The translations under genes were made by a program, and so were the position numbers. The notes beneath the pieces are model-generated. The model ran no database searches, had not been told where the DNA came from, and saw only the letters and a program-made list of their open reading frames with translations. From the NCBI RefSeq assembly GCF_900112235.1, contig NZ_FOLH01000005.1, positions 124,001 to 188,000 on the forward strand: a DNA stretch of 64,000 nucleotides, written 5' to 3'. The stretch is from Marinospirillum celere. GTDB lineage: Bacteria; Pseudomonadota; Gammaproteobacteria; Pseudomonadales; Halomonadaceae. Shown piece after piece: positions 27,095 through 36,004 of the stretch; within the stretch, counting starts at the first letter, position 1; each line of letters begins with the position of its first letter.

Positions 27095-28539
27095 AGATCC
27101 ATCAGTTGCTGTAACTCTTCGAGTTCACGGCGTCTTTCCCGAATGACTTCTCTTACTTGCCAGGGTTGATCCAGCTCCCTGGCTCTTTCCAGGGCCAATT
27201 CCAGCTGAGCAAAGGCTTGGCGGAAGCGGCCCGTCAATTGGAAGTACTCTGCTCTGGCCTGGTGAACTTCAACCGGGCGATCAGATTTACCGGCCGCTTC
27301 GGCAAATTGAAACCAGATTTGTGGGTCCTTGGCTCTATCCCGGCTAAGGCGCCGAAACTCCTGCCGGGCCCTGGACCAGTCGCCCTGTTCAGCATAGCCA
27401 TCAGCCAGCAGGTAGCGCGCTGGGTAGTAGCCAGGGGTAATCGCTAAGATGTTGCTCAGTAGTTCTTGAGATCGTGACCAGTATTCAGCTTCCATCAGCA
27501 ATTCAGCAAGCAGGTACTGTAAAGCCAGTCTTTCCGGATGGGCTTGCTGCAAGGCCTCCATGCGTTCAATGGCAGCATCCAATTCGCCGTCATATTGCAT
27601 CTTCAAGATGTCCGCATAGACCTTGCCCGCTTCGGAGGGTGATTGCTGTAAGAAAATACGCCGGGCATCTTCACTGCTGGATTCTTGGCGAAAGATGAGG
27701 CGCGCGCGGATGAGTTCATAATCCTGGCCCTTGACTCTTTTCTGGGTGGAAGCCAGTTGGTCTGCACGCGACCAGGCATCCGCAATTCGGCTTTCGGTGA
27801 GCGGGTGCGTCATCAGAAATTCCGGGGGTCGGCCACTTAAGCTGGCAAGGCGCTGCATCTGTTGAAACATGGCGGGCATGGCTTCTGGCGAATAGCCTGC
27901 GGCAGCCAGGGTTTCCATACCAATACGGTCGGCTTCCTGCTCATAGGTACGACTCCAGGCCAGTTGGCTTTGAATGGCCGCAGCCTGAGTGCCAGCTATG
28001 GCCGCTATCCCTGCATCGGCATGGCCCTGGCTGGCAACCAGAATACCTGCCAGCAAGCCGGCCATGGTCGACCACTGGGCTCCACGCGCCGCTTCAACCC
28101 GACGGGCAAAGTGGCGTTGGCTGATGTGCGCCAGCTCGTGAGCCATAACCGAAGCAAATTCATCTTCATGGGTCGCAAAGACAAAAAGGCCCGTGTTAAC
28201 GCCTATAATGCCGCCAGGAACAGCAAAGGCATTGAGCTGACGCTGATCAACCACCAGCACTTCCAGTTCTCTTTGCTCCAGGCTGGAATTGTAGGCAGCC
28301 AGACGTTGAACAAGATCTTCAGTATAATTTTGCGTCAGGGGGTCATAGTAGATGCGAGTCTGGGCGCGAAACTGACGCATCCAGCCTTGCCCAAGATGGC
28401 GTTCTTGATGAAGACTGATATCATAAGTACTGGCATGCCCCAGGGTTGGCAAGTCCTGACTCCAGGCAGGTAGCTTTAAGCTGCCAACCAGAAGCAGCAG
28501 AGTAACAACTTTAATGGCAGCTAAGCAGCGGGCTTGCAT
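27091..28539 (-). CDS. bepA: Periplasmic M48 metalloprotease/chaperone BepA (YfgC)
   Basis: Zinc protease with TPR repeats (482 residues) that degrades or helps assemble outer-membrane proteins such as LptD. A signal peptide (about residues 1-27, VVTLLLLVGSLKLPAWS) precedes the M48 domain: VVDQRQLNAFAVPGGIIGVNTGL, the HEXXH motif in VMAHELAHISQRH, and the downstream EQEADRIGMETLAAAGY. TPR-like repeats fill the C-terminal 200 residues. The frame reaches 28722, but the ATG at 28539 has AGGA at 7 nt and begins the signal. It pairs with perM, as in E. coli, on opposite strands around a tusA-like gene. Confidence 0.93.
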   Translation of the reverse strand: MQARCLAAIKVVTLLLLVGSLKLPAWSQDLPTLGHASTYDISLHQERHLGQGWMRQFRAQTRIYYDPLTQNYTEDLVQRLAAYNSSLEQRELEVLVVDQRQLNAFAVPGGIIGVNTGLFVFATHEDEFASVMAHELAHISQRHFARRVEAARGAQWSTMAGLLAGILVASQGHADAGIAAIAGTQAAAIQSQLAWSRTYEQEADRIGMETLAAAGYSPEAMPAMFQQMQRLASLSGRPPEFLMTHPLTESRIADAWSRADQLASTQKRVKGQDYELIRARLIFRQESSSEDARRIFLQQSPSEAGKVYADILKMQYDGELDAAIERMEALQQAHPERLALQYLLAELLMEAEYWSRSQELLSNILAITPGYYPARYLLADGYAEQGDWSRARQEFRRLSRDRAKDPQIWFQFAEAAGKSDRPVEVHQARAEYFQLTGRFRQAFAQLELALERARELDQPWQVREVIRERRRELEELQQLMDL

Positions 28540-28597
28540 AAAATGTCCTGTTGCAGCTTGGATAACGATAAAATTCACCACTAAGACAAGGCAAATG

Positions 28598-28870
28598 ATG
28601 ATGGATTCCCTAAACCCTTCAGGTGATGATAACGCAACAGCCAACTTTGACCAGCACCTGGATGCGAGAGGTTTGCATTGCCCCTTGCCCTTACTCAAAG
28701 CAAAACAACGTTTAAATAGCATGCAACCCGGCCAATCACTCCTGGTTTGGGCAACGGACTCAGGTTCCTGGGAAGATTTTGCCAGCTATGCAGAACTGAG
28801 CAACCATCAACTCGTTTCCAGGGAACAGAAAGGCGACGAATATCATTTCGTATTAACGAGAGGTGAATAA
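28598..28870 (+). CDS. TusA/SirA-family sulfur carrier-like protein
   Basis: About 90 residues with the TusA signature: HLDARGLHCPLPLLKAKQRL, whose CPxP cysteine (about residue 28) carries persulfide in true TusA. The rest (LLVWATDSGSWEDFASYAE) follows the small two-layer fold. It may supply sulfur for tRNA thiolation or another modification; the tus partner genes are not nearby, so the role is open. Three consecutive ATGs exist (28595, 28598, 28601); AAGG at 28588-28591 suits the second or third. It ends 3 bp before perM and is probably cotranscribed. Confidence 0.85.
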   Translation: MMDSLNPSGDDNATANFDQHLDARGLHCPLPLLKAKQRLNSMQPGQSLLVWATDSGSWEDFASYAELSNHQLVSREQKGDEYHFVLTRGE

Positions 28871-28873
28871 GGG

Positions 28874-29989
28874 ATGTCATTTAAAGAGGTTTTTCTGGGC
28901 TGGATTCATCGCTATTTTTCAGATGAAGAAGCCGTTATCTTTGCACTTTTACTGACCGCTTTTTTTGTAGCCCTGTTGTTTTTCGGGGCCATGCTGGCTC
29001 CTTTCCTAACTGCTGTTGTTTTTGCCTACCTGCTGCAAGGCCTGGTCACTCAGATGGAGAGGCATAAGGTTCCGCGGTTGCTTTCAGTAGCCTTGGCTTT
29101 TTCCTTTTTTATAGGCTTGCTGCTGGCCTTAATTTTCTGGCTCTTTCCCTTGATTTGGAATCAGTTAGTCAGCCTAACCCGCGAATTTCCTTCCATGCTG
29201 CGCATGGCTCAGGTCTGGCTGAATGAACTCCATGAAACCCATCCCCAGCTGATTTCTCAACAGCAGGCCGATAATCTGATTAATGATGCGATCAGTGAAA
29301 TCCGCCAAGTGGGCCATTTTCTGGTTACGGTTTCTCTTTCCAGCATTCCCAGTTTGATTGCCTGGTTGGTTTACCTGATTCTGGTACCGATTCTTGTCCT
29401 TTTTATGCTCAAGGATAAAGAAAAGCTGACCGGCTTTATCACTTCCATGATGCCCAGAAAGCGCGCTTTAATGACGCGCATCTGGCATGAAATGGATGTG
29501 CAGATTGCCAACTATATTCGCGGCAAGGCGTTGGAAATCATGATCGTTGCCGCAGTCACCTGGGCAACCTTTGCTTGGCTGGGGCTGAATTATGCCGAGC
29601 TGCTGGCAATTCTGGTGGGCTTTTCGGTACTGGTGCCCTATATCGGCGCTGCAGTCGTGACTATCCCTGTGGCTTTGATTGCTCTTTTCCAGTTTGGGAT
29701 TAGCAGCGAGCTGGCCTGGGTATTAGGTGCCTATGCGGTTATTCAGGCTTTGGATGGCAATGTGCTGGTGCCTCTGCTGTTCTCAGAAGCGGTTAACCTA
29801 CACCCGGTATCCATTATTCTGGCAGTGCTCTTCTTTGGAGGTCTTTGGGGCTTTTGGGGCATCTTCTTCGCCATTCCGCTGGCGACCCTGCTCAAAGCCA
29901 TCCTCAATGCCTGGCCTAGAGCCCTGCATCCCGACGATGAGTTTGAGCAGCTAAAAGCTAATCCTTCGGAAACTCAAGCATCCGAGTAA
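28874..29989 (+). CDS. perM: AI-2E family transporter (PerM-like permease)
   Basis: Membrane protein of 371 residues with about eight helices: two hydrophobic segments in the first 90 residues, an internal soluble helical section ([21 protein letters not shown]), then [12 protein letters not shown], the family motif [14 protein letters not shown] and [19 protein letters not shown], and a C-terminal EQLKANPS tail. Family members export autoinducer-2 or act as Na+/H+ antiporters; the substrate cannot be inferred. Directly follows the tusA-like gene; its end overlaps convergent nadA by 32 bp. Confidence 0.9.
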   Translation: MSFKEVFLGWIHRYFSDEEAVIFALLLTAFFVALLFFGAMLAPFLTAVVFAYLLQGLVTQMERHKVPRLLSVALAFSFFIGLLLALIFWLFPLIWNQLVSLTREFPSMLRMAQVWLNELHETHPQLISQQQADNLINDAISEIRQVGHFLVTVSLSSIPSLIAWLVYLILVPILVLFMLKDKEKLTGFITSMMPRKRALMTRIWHEMDVQIANYIRGKALEIMIVAAVTWATFAWLGLNYAELLAILVGFSVLVPYIGAAVVTIPVALIALFQFGISSELAWVLGAYAVIQALDGNVLVPLLFSEAVNLHPVSIILAVLFFGGLWGFWGIFFAIPLATLLKAILNAWPRALHPDDEFEQLKANPSETQASE

Positions 29990-30992
29990 GGGGAACCAGG
30001 GCTTTCTTGATAAGCTCTGGTGGTACTTGAATTTCATCAGAGCCTGTTTCCAAAGAAGCGATCATCCGTTCCAGACTATTCATCGCCATCCAAGGACAGT
30101 GGGCACAACTGCGGCAGGTTGCGCCGTCGCCCGCTGTGGGTGCTTCCAAAAAGCGTTTGTCCGGGTTTTCCTGCTGCATCTTGTAGAAGATGCCCCGGTC
30201 AGTGGCAACGATGAAAGTCTCATTGGGCAGTTCACCAGCCGCTTTAAGTAGCTGACTGGTCGAGCCCACCACATCCGCCACTTCAACAACACTGGCTGGC
30301 GATTCAGGGTGTACCAGCACGGCAGCTGTTGGGTGAATCTTTTGCAGATCAAGAATACCCTTGGCCTTGAATTCTTCATGGACGATACAGGCACCATCCC
30401 AAAGAACCATGTCTGCACCGGTGCTACGGTTAATATAGTCGCCTAGGTGTTTGTCCGGTGCCCAAAGAATTTTTTGGCCCTGATCATGCAGATGCTGCAC
30501 TACCTTCAAGGCAATACTGGAAGTCACTACCCAGTCTGCTCTAGCTTTGACGGCCGCCGAGGTATTGGCATAAACAACTACGGTATGCTCAGGGTGCTGA
30601 TCACAAAAAGCACCGAACTCATCAGCCAGACAGCCTAAATCCAGGGAACAGGTTGCTTCCAGGGTAGGCATCAGAACCCGCTTTTCTGGCGAGAGTATCT
30701 TGGCCGTTTCGCCCATAAAGCGAACCCCAGCCACAACCAAGGTTTTGGCTGGATGTCTGGCACCAAAGCGGGCCATTTCCAAGGAGTCGCCGACAAAGCC
30801 ACCCGTCTCCTCTGCCAGGGCCTGGATCACCGGGCTGGTGTAGTAGTGGGCAACGATAACCGCATTCTGCTCGTCTAATAGCTCTTTGACACGCTCTTTA
30901 AAACGCGTCTCATCAGCTTCGGAAAGGGTGCCTGCAGGGGTTGCCTTGGCGAGGTGCTCACGCACCAGCAATTGTTCATAAACACTGGTCAT
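29958..30992 (-). CDS. nadA: Quinolinate synthase
   Basis: [4Fe-4S] enzyme (344 residues) that condenses iminoaspartate with dihydroxyacetone phosphate in NAD synthesis. Recognisable stretches: [20 protein letters not shown] (about residue 40), [19 protein letters not shown], the cluster-binding [60 protein letters not shown] and [13 protein letters not shown] near residue 300. The start has no strong ribosome-binding site. nadB and nadC are not in this window. Confidence 0.97.
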   Translation of the reverse strand: MTSVYEQLLVREHLAKATPAGTLSEADETRFKERVKELLDEQNAVIVAHYYTSPVIQALAEETGGFVGDSLEMARFGARHPAKTLVVAGVRFMGETAKILSPEKRVLMPTLEATCSLDLGCLADEFGAFCDQHPEHTVVVYANTSAAVKARADWVVTSSIALKVVQHLHDQGQKILWAPDKHLGDYINRSTGADMVLWDGACIVHEEFKAKGILDLQKIHPTAAVLVHPESPASVVEVADVVGSTSQLLKAAGELPNETFIVATDRGIFYKMQQENPDKRFLEAPTAGDGATCRSCAHCPWMAMNSLERMIASLETGSDEIQVPPELIKKALVPLTRMLEFPKD

Positions 30993-31041
30993 GGTAACGG
31001 GTATGACTGCCTTTAGAAGTTTATTGGGTGGATGATAGCAT

Positions 31042-31069
31042 AAAAAAAGCAGGCTCTAAGGCCTGCTTA
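31042..31069 (-). terminator. Rho-independent terminator after the Yip1-family gene
   Basis: On the minus strand AAGCAGGC-CTTAGA-GCCTGCTT is followed by seven T. It lies 19 bp after the Yip1-family stop and ends the minus-strand unit before nadA. Confidence 0.9.
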
Positions 31070-31087
31070 CAAGAAGGGGTAAAAGTC

Positions 31088-31690
31088 TTAGCGTATATAG
31101 GCAGGACTCAGACCTATCCCCCAAAGAATAACACTGGTAGCAATCATGCCGACCAAGACCACCAAGCCCACAGTCAAAATGGAAGTGGAAAACATGAAGC
31201 CCTGCTCTTCAGGGATATCCATGATTTTGGGTACGCCTGTGTAAAGCAAGTAAACAGTGTAGCTCAGGGCCAGTAGGCCGATAGAAACCACGAACCAAAC
31301 GTGGGGCCATAAGCCAGCCAAACCGGCCAGCAGTAAAGGTGTTGCTGTGTAGGTGGTTAATGCCATGCAGCGCTCCATACTGGCATCAGCACCATAGGTT
31401 TTTTCCATCCAATGAATGATTCTGGCCATCACATAGGTACCGGCCAAAAGGGCGAAATAAAAGGCAATTGCAATCGGTAGTGCGCTGGCGACTGTCAATT
31501 TGACATACTCACCCAGCCCGATACTCCAACCCACTTGGGTGGTTCCAAAGAAAAGAGCGATGGGTGCCAGAGCACACATCCAGATCAGATCCTTCGTGTA
31601 GTAATCCATTACCGAGTACTTCTCCTGCTTCACTTTCAGCCATTCTTTGCCAGGGTTATAAAAGACACCCCACATATGTTGAATGAACAT
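31088..31690 (-). CDS. Yip1-family inner membrane protein
   Basis: Protein of 200 residues starting HMWGVFYNPGKEW, the usual N-terminal signature of bacterial Yip1-domain proteins, followed by five hydrophobic helices (roughly residues 35-55, 62-90, 112-130, 132-152, 170-195). The ribosome-binding site is strong (GGAGGTGTACC before ATG). Function is not known. It lies downstream of cyoE, at the place where many cox clusters carry a Sco-type copper chaperone gene, with an 82-bp gap. Confidence 0.82.
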   Translation of the reverse strand: MFIQHMWGVFYNPGKEWLKVKQEKYSVMDYYTKDLIWMCALAPIALFFGTTQVGWSIGLGEYVKLTVASALPIAIAFYFALLAGTYVMARIIHWMEKTYGADASMERCMALTTYTATPLLLAGLAGLWPHVWFVVSIGLLALSYTVYLLYTGVPKIMDIPEEQGFMFSTSILTVGLVVLVGMIATSVILWGIGLSPAYIR

Positions 31691-31772
31691 GGTACACCTC
31701 CAGTCGACTTCAGCATCCCTGCTTTCTAGGTTTGAAGTCCAACAGGTTGGCAGCTACTTCTGCCATCGCCCG

Positions 31773-32681
31773 TTAGATCACTAAACTGGCGTAATGATCC
31801 ACCAGTAAAAGCAAAAACAGCAGCAATATGTAACGGATTGAGAACCAGAAAGAAGCCAAGGGGGTTGCCAGATCCTTACCTCTCCAAACCTTCCAGTTCC
31901 AAAAAAGAAACCTTACATTTAATGCTAGAACACCAGCCAGATAAATCCAGCCGCTCATCCCCGTCACAAAAGGCAGCAGGGTGACGGCAACGGTCAGCCA
32001 GGTATACAACCAAACCTGCAAGCGAGCAAAGGCTTCGCCATGAGTCACTGGCAACATGGGCACACCAGCATTGGCATACTCTTCTTGTTTATAAATAGCC
32101 AGGGCCCAAAAGTGGGGTGGGGTCCAGGCAAAAATAATCAGCACCAATAAAAGTGCATTGGGATGCAGCTCACCTGTAATGGCCGTCCATCCCAACAGAG
32201 GGGGTGCGGCACCGGCGAGACCACCAATGGTGATATTCTGAGGAGTAACCCGCTTCAAAAAACCGGTGTAAACCAGCGCATAGCCAATCAGTGAGCCTAG
32301 AGTCAGCCAGGCGGTCAGCGGATTGACCGTGTACCAAAGCAGACTCACCCCAGCAACGGACAACAAGGCTGCATAGATTCCGGCCTGCCAGCTACCCAAG
32401 CGGCCTTCTGCTAGAGGACGGCTGGATGTACGCAGCATCATCTTGTCCAGGCGTCGATCTAACAGGTGGTTAAACGCCGCTGCCCCCATAGAGGCCAACC
32501 CTATACCCACCAGGCCTAAGACGACCTTATCCAGGGCCGGTAGCGTTGGTGTTGCCAAGGCCATACCCACCAGAGCACAAACCAGCATGACCAACACAAC
32601 CCTGGGTTTACCCAATTCCCAAAAGTCCTTCCAGGCTGGTAGCTCCCAGGATCTCAACTGGGCTTCATTGGAATTGCGCAT
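31773..32681 (-). CDS. cyoE: Protoheme IX farnesyltransferase (heme O synthase)
   Basis: UbiA-type prenyltransferase (302 residues, about nine membrane helices) that attaches farnesyl to heme b, making heme O for conversion to heme A. The prenyl-binding motif is NHLLDRRLDKMMLRTSSRPL (about residues 71-90), and a second Asp-rich-type motif is near HFWALAIYKQEEYANAGVPM (about 188). It overlaps ctaA by 17 bp and starts after GGAGG. With ctaA it provides the heme A needed by the aa3 oxidase encoded here. It could equally be called ctaB. Confidence 0.95.
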   Translation of the reverse strand: MRNSNEAQLRSWELPAWKDFWELGKPRVVLVMLVCALVGMALATPTLPALDKVVLGLVGIGLASMGAAAFNHLLDRRLDKMMLRTSSRPLAEGRLGSWQAGIYAALLSVAGVSLLWYTVNPLTAWLTLGSLIGYALVYTGFLKRVTPQNITIGGLAGAAPPLLGWTAITGELHPNALLLVLIIFAWTPPHFWALAIYKQEEYANAGVPMLPVTHGEAFARLQVWLYTWLTVAVTLLPFVTGMSGWIYLAGVLALNVRFLFWNWKVWRGKDLATPLASFWFSIRYILLLFLLLLVDHYASLVI

Positions 32682-33714
32682 TTTCTACCTCCATCAGGGT
32701 TACCCGGGGAACTTGCAACTGGCCATAGCCCAATTGCCAACCGGTCATTAACAATATCAACAACAACAAGGCAGCTCCTGCAGTGTGCAGTAGCGCCAAA
32801 GATAGGGGCAGCAACCAAATCACGGTGGCTATGCCCAAACCTACTTGAGCAGCGTAAGTCAATATCAAACCTTGCAGCCAGGGACGGGCCTTTCTTTGTT
32901 TGGCATAGATTAAAAACAAACCTAGGACACCCAACCCCAGCACCAGAGCACCCAGGCGGTGCGTATAGTGAATGGCGGTTCTGGCCGGCGCATGCAGCTG
33001 CCCATGTAGATAATTGGGGCCGACTTCTTGAGTGACATGAAAGCCTTCACTGAAATCCATTTGTTCAGGCCACCACTGTTGGTTACAGGTTGGAAAGCCA
33101 GTACAGGCCAAGCCTGCATAGTTACTGGAAGTCCAGCCCCCTAAAGCGACCTGACCTGTTAACAGCACCAGTAGCAACCACCAGAAAGCAGGCGGCTTCC
33201 TGGGTTTGAGATCACCACGGGAAAAGGCTTTTAAACGCTGGTATAACCAAAAGAAGAGGCCCAGCACGGTAAAACCGCCAAGCAGGTGCAAGGTCACCAC
33301 CTGCGGCCAGAGCTTCAGGGTCACTGTCCAGGCCCCAAAAGCACCTTGAATACAAATAGCAATCAGGAGGAAAAAGCTCAGCGCAACCGGGTAGCCCGTC
33401 TTTTTTCGCAGCGACCAGGCCAGGCCTGCCAGTACCAGAGCCACCATACCCAGGGCAGTTGCCAGGTAGCGATGAAACATTTCAACCCAGGCTTTAAAGA
33501 CATCCAAAGGAGCATCAGGAGCAAAAGCCTGGGCCCTTTCGGAATCGGGAACCACCAGGGCTCCATAACAGCCCGGCCAATCCGGGCAGCCCAAGCCAGC
33601 ATCTACCAAGCGCGTCCAGGCACCCACCAGAACAACGACCAAAGTGAACAGCAAACCAAAACCAGCCAGCCTAAGGGCCCAACGAACTCTTTGTTCGATC
33701 ATCTGCACTGTCAT
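32665..33714 (-). CDS. ctaA: Heme A synthase (CtaA/COX15)
   Basis: Eight-helix membrane monooxygenase (349 residues) that oxidises the C8 methyl of heme O to the formyl of heme A. GAWTRLVDAGLGCPDWPGCYG (about residues 27-47, given in part) holds the cysteine pair, EMFHRYLATALG provides a heme histidine, HLLGGFTVLGLFFW another, GGWTSSNYAGLACTGFPTC a second cysteine pair, and AIHYTHRLGAL the late histidine. It sits between the Sco-like CxxxC gene and cyoE in the minus-strand cox cluster. Confidence 0.95.
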   Translation of the reverse strand: MTVQMIEQRVRWALRLAGFGLLFTLVVVLVGAWTRLVDAGLGCPDWPGCYGALVVPDSERAQAFAPDAPLDVFKAWVEMFHRYLATALGMVALVLAGLAWSLRKKTGYPVALSFFLLIAICIQGAFGAWTVTLKLWPQVVTLHLLGGFTVLGLFFWLYQRLKAFSRGDLKPRKPPAFWWLLLVLLTGQVALGGWTSSNYAGLACTGFPTCNQQWWPEQMDFSEGFHVTQEVGPNYLHGQLHAPARTAIHYTHRLGALVLGLGVLGLFLIYAKQRKARPWLQGLILTYAAQVGLGIATVIWLLPLSLALLHTAGAALLLLILLMTGWQLGYGQLQVPRVTLMEVENAQFQ

Positions 33715-33716
33715 AC

Positions 33717-34217
33717 TTACCTGCCTTGGTCCTGGTTAATTCTTAGCAAGCGCATCAAATCCCGGTGGATATCGCCAGGTTCAACATCGGCCTGATAAGC
33801 CAAAACCACTTGCCCCTGGGGATCAACGATCCATGCTTTACCTGGTTCTACACCCTCAGGAGGCAAGCCCGTCCAAGCTTCGGCTACTTCACCTGGAAGC
33901 GCATCATCACCCCCTGCCCGTAAACGAAAGACTCTTTCCGCTTCACGACCCAGAGCACGATGAATGCGCCAGAGCTTGTCAGCCTGCTGATCGCACACAG
34001 CCGCACACTCTTGATCGGCAGCCATCACTAGCCACCAGCGGCCATCGGCCTGCCAATCCAAAGGCCATTCTGCTAAAGGGGGAAGCTCAGGTAAGAGGTC
34101 ACCCTTGGCGGTCTGCTGTTCGGGAATTCCGACTTTGAATAAATGCATGCTCCAGGAAGCCATAACGGGTGCTGCCATTAAGATCATCAGCAGTAACAGC
34201 TTGATCCGATTGCTCAT
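33717..34217 (-). CDS. Sco-like thiol protein of the cox cluster (divergent)
   Basis: Product of 166 residues with one N-terminal membrane anchor (about residues 5-24) and a periplasmic domain. DQECAAVCDQQADKLWRIHRAL contains a CxxxC motif (about residues 72-76) in the position where thioredoxin-like copper chaperones of the Sco family have theirs, and the end (PQGQVVLAYQADVEPGDIHRDLMRLL) matches the final strand-helix of that fold. The usual Sco metal histidine is not obvious. It overlaps surf1 by 4 bp. Sequence and place suggest a role in CuA or thiol handling of the oxidase. Confidence 0.6.
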   Translation of the reverse strand: MSNRIKLLLLMILMAAPVMASWSMHLFKVGIPEQQTAKGDLLPELPPLAEWPLDWQADGRWWLVMAADQECAAVCDQQADKLWRIHRALGREAERVFRLRAGGDDALPGEVAEAWTGLPPEGVEPGKAWIVDPQGQVVLAYQADVEPGDIHRDLMRLLRINQDQGR

Positions 34218-34957
34218 ACTTTCTTTTCTCCAAACCAGCGTCTATGCCCTATAACTGCCATGACCAAAGCCAAACTTGCCAACAACAACCACTGCACCGC
34301 ATAACCCTGATGACGCTCAACGGGCATTTGGTTAGGCTTCCACCAGCTACGCAACTTGCCTTCACCTTCAAGCTGGTGGACCACCCCAGCAAAGCTGCTG
34401 CCTGGCAGGTCTGCCCAGGGCTCAAGGCTGATTGACTGGAGACGATCACCTTCCCGGTTATCGCCAAAAACCAGCGCCTGGCCTTGCAGTTGTTGCCAAC
34501 GTCCTTCAATTTCAACCTGACCTGCAGGTGTTTCTATCGAAGGCAGGTAGCTGCGATCCACCGGAGTGGGCTCAAATCCTCTTTGCACCAGCCACCAGCG
34601 TCCGGTTTCAGTAACCAGAGGCGTCAGTGCAGCCACCCCGAGCTGTCCATCCAGTATCCGGTTATCCAGCCAGAGAGTGCGTTCAGCCAAAAACTCACCT
34701 TCAAGAACGAGTAAAGAGTGTGGCTCAGGCTCAACTTGTGGATTGGTGGTTTGACTCACTTCAGCCAAACGTTCTTCCAAATCCTGCTTTTCGGCTGCTC
34801 TTTGCCACTGCCAATTCGACAGCAGCAACCCCAAGGCCATCAGCGCCAGCCAGAAAACCCACCAAATAAACAGGGACTTCCCAGACTTGACTCTTGCTGC
34901 GTCTTGCTTTGAACTGCCACCAGGCTTTCCTTGCACAAGATGACCGGAGTCAACCAT
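34214..34957 (-). CDS. SURF1-family cytochrome c oxidase assembly protein
   Basis: Protein of 247 residues with a membrane helix near each end (about 30-48 and 219-237) flanking a periplasmic beta domain. NWQWQRAAEKQDLEERL after the first helix, TLWLDNRILDGQLGVAALTPL, WWLVQRGFEP and the final VQWLLLASLALVMAVIGHRR are typical. It helps insert heme A into subunit I. The first ATG (34957) shares CATG with the ATG of the opposite-strand DUF2909 gene; the first 25 residues look non-conserved, so the true start may be a later codon. Confidence 0.9.
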   Translation of the reverse strand: MVDSGHLVQGKPGGSSKQDAARVKSGKSLFIWWVFWLALMALGLLLSNWQWQRAAEKQDLEERLAEVSQTTNPQVEPEPHSLLVLEGEFLAERTLWLDNRILDGQLGVAALTPLVTETGRWWLVQRGFEPTPVDRSYLPSIETPAGQVEIEGRWQQLQGQALVFGDNREGDRLQSISLEPWADLPGSSFAGVVHQLEGEGKLRSWWKPNQMPVERHQGYAVQWLLLASLALVMAVIGHRRWFGEKKV

Positions 34958-35147
34958 GTTTAAAGTCCTTATTGCTGTTGTATTTATTGGTATCCTGATC
35001 AGCCTGGCCGCAGGTGCCGGCTTTTTAATTAAAGATCAAAGCCGGTCCACCCGCCTCCTTACTTCCCTGAAAGCACGTGTCTTCCTGACCACCCTACTGG
35101 TTTTACTACTTGTCTATGGTTTCACTCAGGGCCAGCTAGGCACTTAA
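34956..35147 (+). CDS. DUF2909 twin-helix membrane protein
   Basis: Small protein of 63 residues with two membrane helices (about 3-25 and 41-58) joined by a basic loop (KDQSRSTRLLTSLKARV). It matches the DUF2909 family, commonly embedded on the opposite strand within pseudomonad cox clusters next to surf1. GGAG precedes the ATG by 6 nt. It reads against the cluster, converging with coxC (4-bp overlap) and diverging from surf1. Function unknown, probably linked to oxidase assembly by position. Confidence 0.85.
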   Translation: MFKVLIAVVFIGILISLAAGAGFLIKDQSRSTRLLTSLKARVFLTTLLVLLLVYGFTQGQLGT

Positions 35148-36004
35148 AACACGTAAACAAACAGGAAAAGGCCTATCCAGACCACATCCACAAAGTGCCA
35201 GTACCAAGCGGAGGCTTCAAAAGCAAAATGCTGATCTGGAGTGAAATGGCCTTTGAGTACACGGACCAACATAACCGCCAAGATAATTAGGCCAATAGTG
35301 ACGTGGACTCCATGGAAGCCGGTCAGCAAAAAGAAGGTTGCTCCGTAGATACCGGCCTGCAAGGTCAAACCTAACTCTGTCCAAGCATGGACATACTCGA
35401 TGCCCTGAATAACCAAAAACACCCCACCCAAAACCAGAGTAGCCACCAACCAGTTAATCAGCTTTTTCCGATCCTGATGTTTGAGTGCATGGTGAGCAAA
35501 AGTCAGAGTAATACTGGAGGCAACCAGCAACAGGGTGTTGATCAGCGGCAGTGTCCAGGGGTTGACTATCGCATCTGGTCCACCAATGGAAGGGTCTGGC
35601 GTGGTCATTAATGGCCAGGTGGCTACAAAGTCAGGCCAGAGAAGTGCCGTGACGCCCTTGGCACCCTCCCCATCCAGCCAGGGCAGTGCAAAGACACGGA
35701 TATAGAACAGCGTGCCGAAAAAGGCCGCAAAGAACATCACTTCAGAGAAGATAAACCAAGCCATCCCCTGCCGAAATGAACGATCCATTTGGGCATCATA
35801 AAGGCCAGCCTGGGATTCTTTGAAAACATCCATAAACCAGCCATACATCACCCAAAGAGTGCCCACAAAGCCGATTAGGAAAGGAATCAGGCCAGAACCT
35901 GAAGTCATCAGCATCCCTGCACCTACCGCCAGGAAACCGAGGAAAATCACTGAAATAATTGGCCACTTGCTGGTGGCGGGTACGTAATAACTACTAGTGC
36001 TCAT
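35144..36004 (-). CDS. coxC: Cytochrome c oxidase subunit III
   Basis: Seven-helix core subunit (286 residues) of the aa3-type oxidase, which stabilises subunit I. SSYYVPATSKWPII at the start, GMAWFIFSEVMFFAAFFGTLFYIR (about residues 80-103, cited in part), SSITLTFAHHAL, GIEYVHAWTELGLTL and TGFHGVHVTIGLI with WYWHFVDVVWIGLF near the end are diagnostic; HFVDVVW is the family signature. It overlaps ctaG by 11 bp. Confidence 0.97.
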   Translation of the reverse strand: MSTSSYYVPATSKWPIISVIFLGFLAVGAGMLMTSGSGLIPFLIGFVGTLWVMYGWFMDVFKESQAGLYDAQMDRSFRQGMAWFIFSEVMFFAAFFGTLFYIRVFALPWLDGEGAKGVTALLWPDFVATWPLMTTPDPSIGGPDAIVNPWTLPLINTLLLVASSITLTFAHHALKHQDRKKLINWLVATLVLGGVFLVIQGIEYVHAWTELGLTLQAGIYGATFFLLTGFHGVHVTIGLIILAVMLVRVLKGHFTPDQHFAFEASAWYWHFVDVVWIGLFLFVYVF

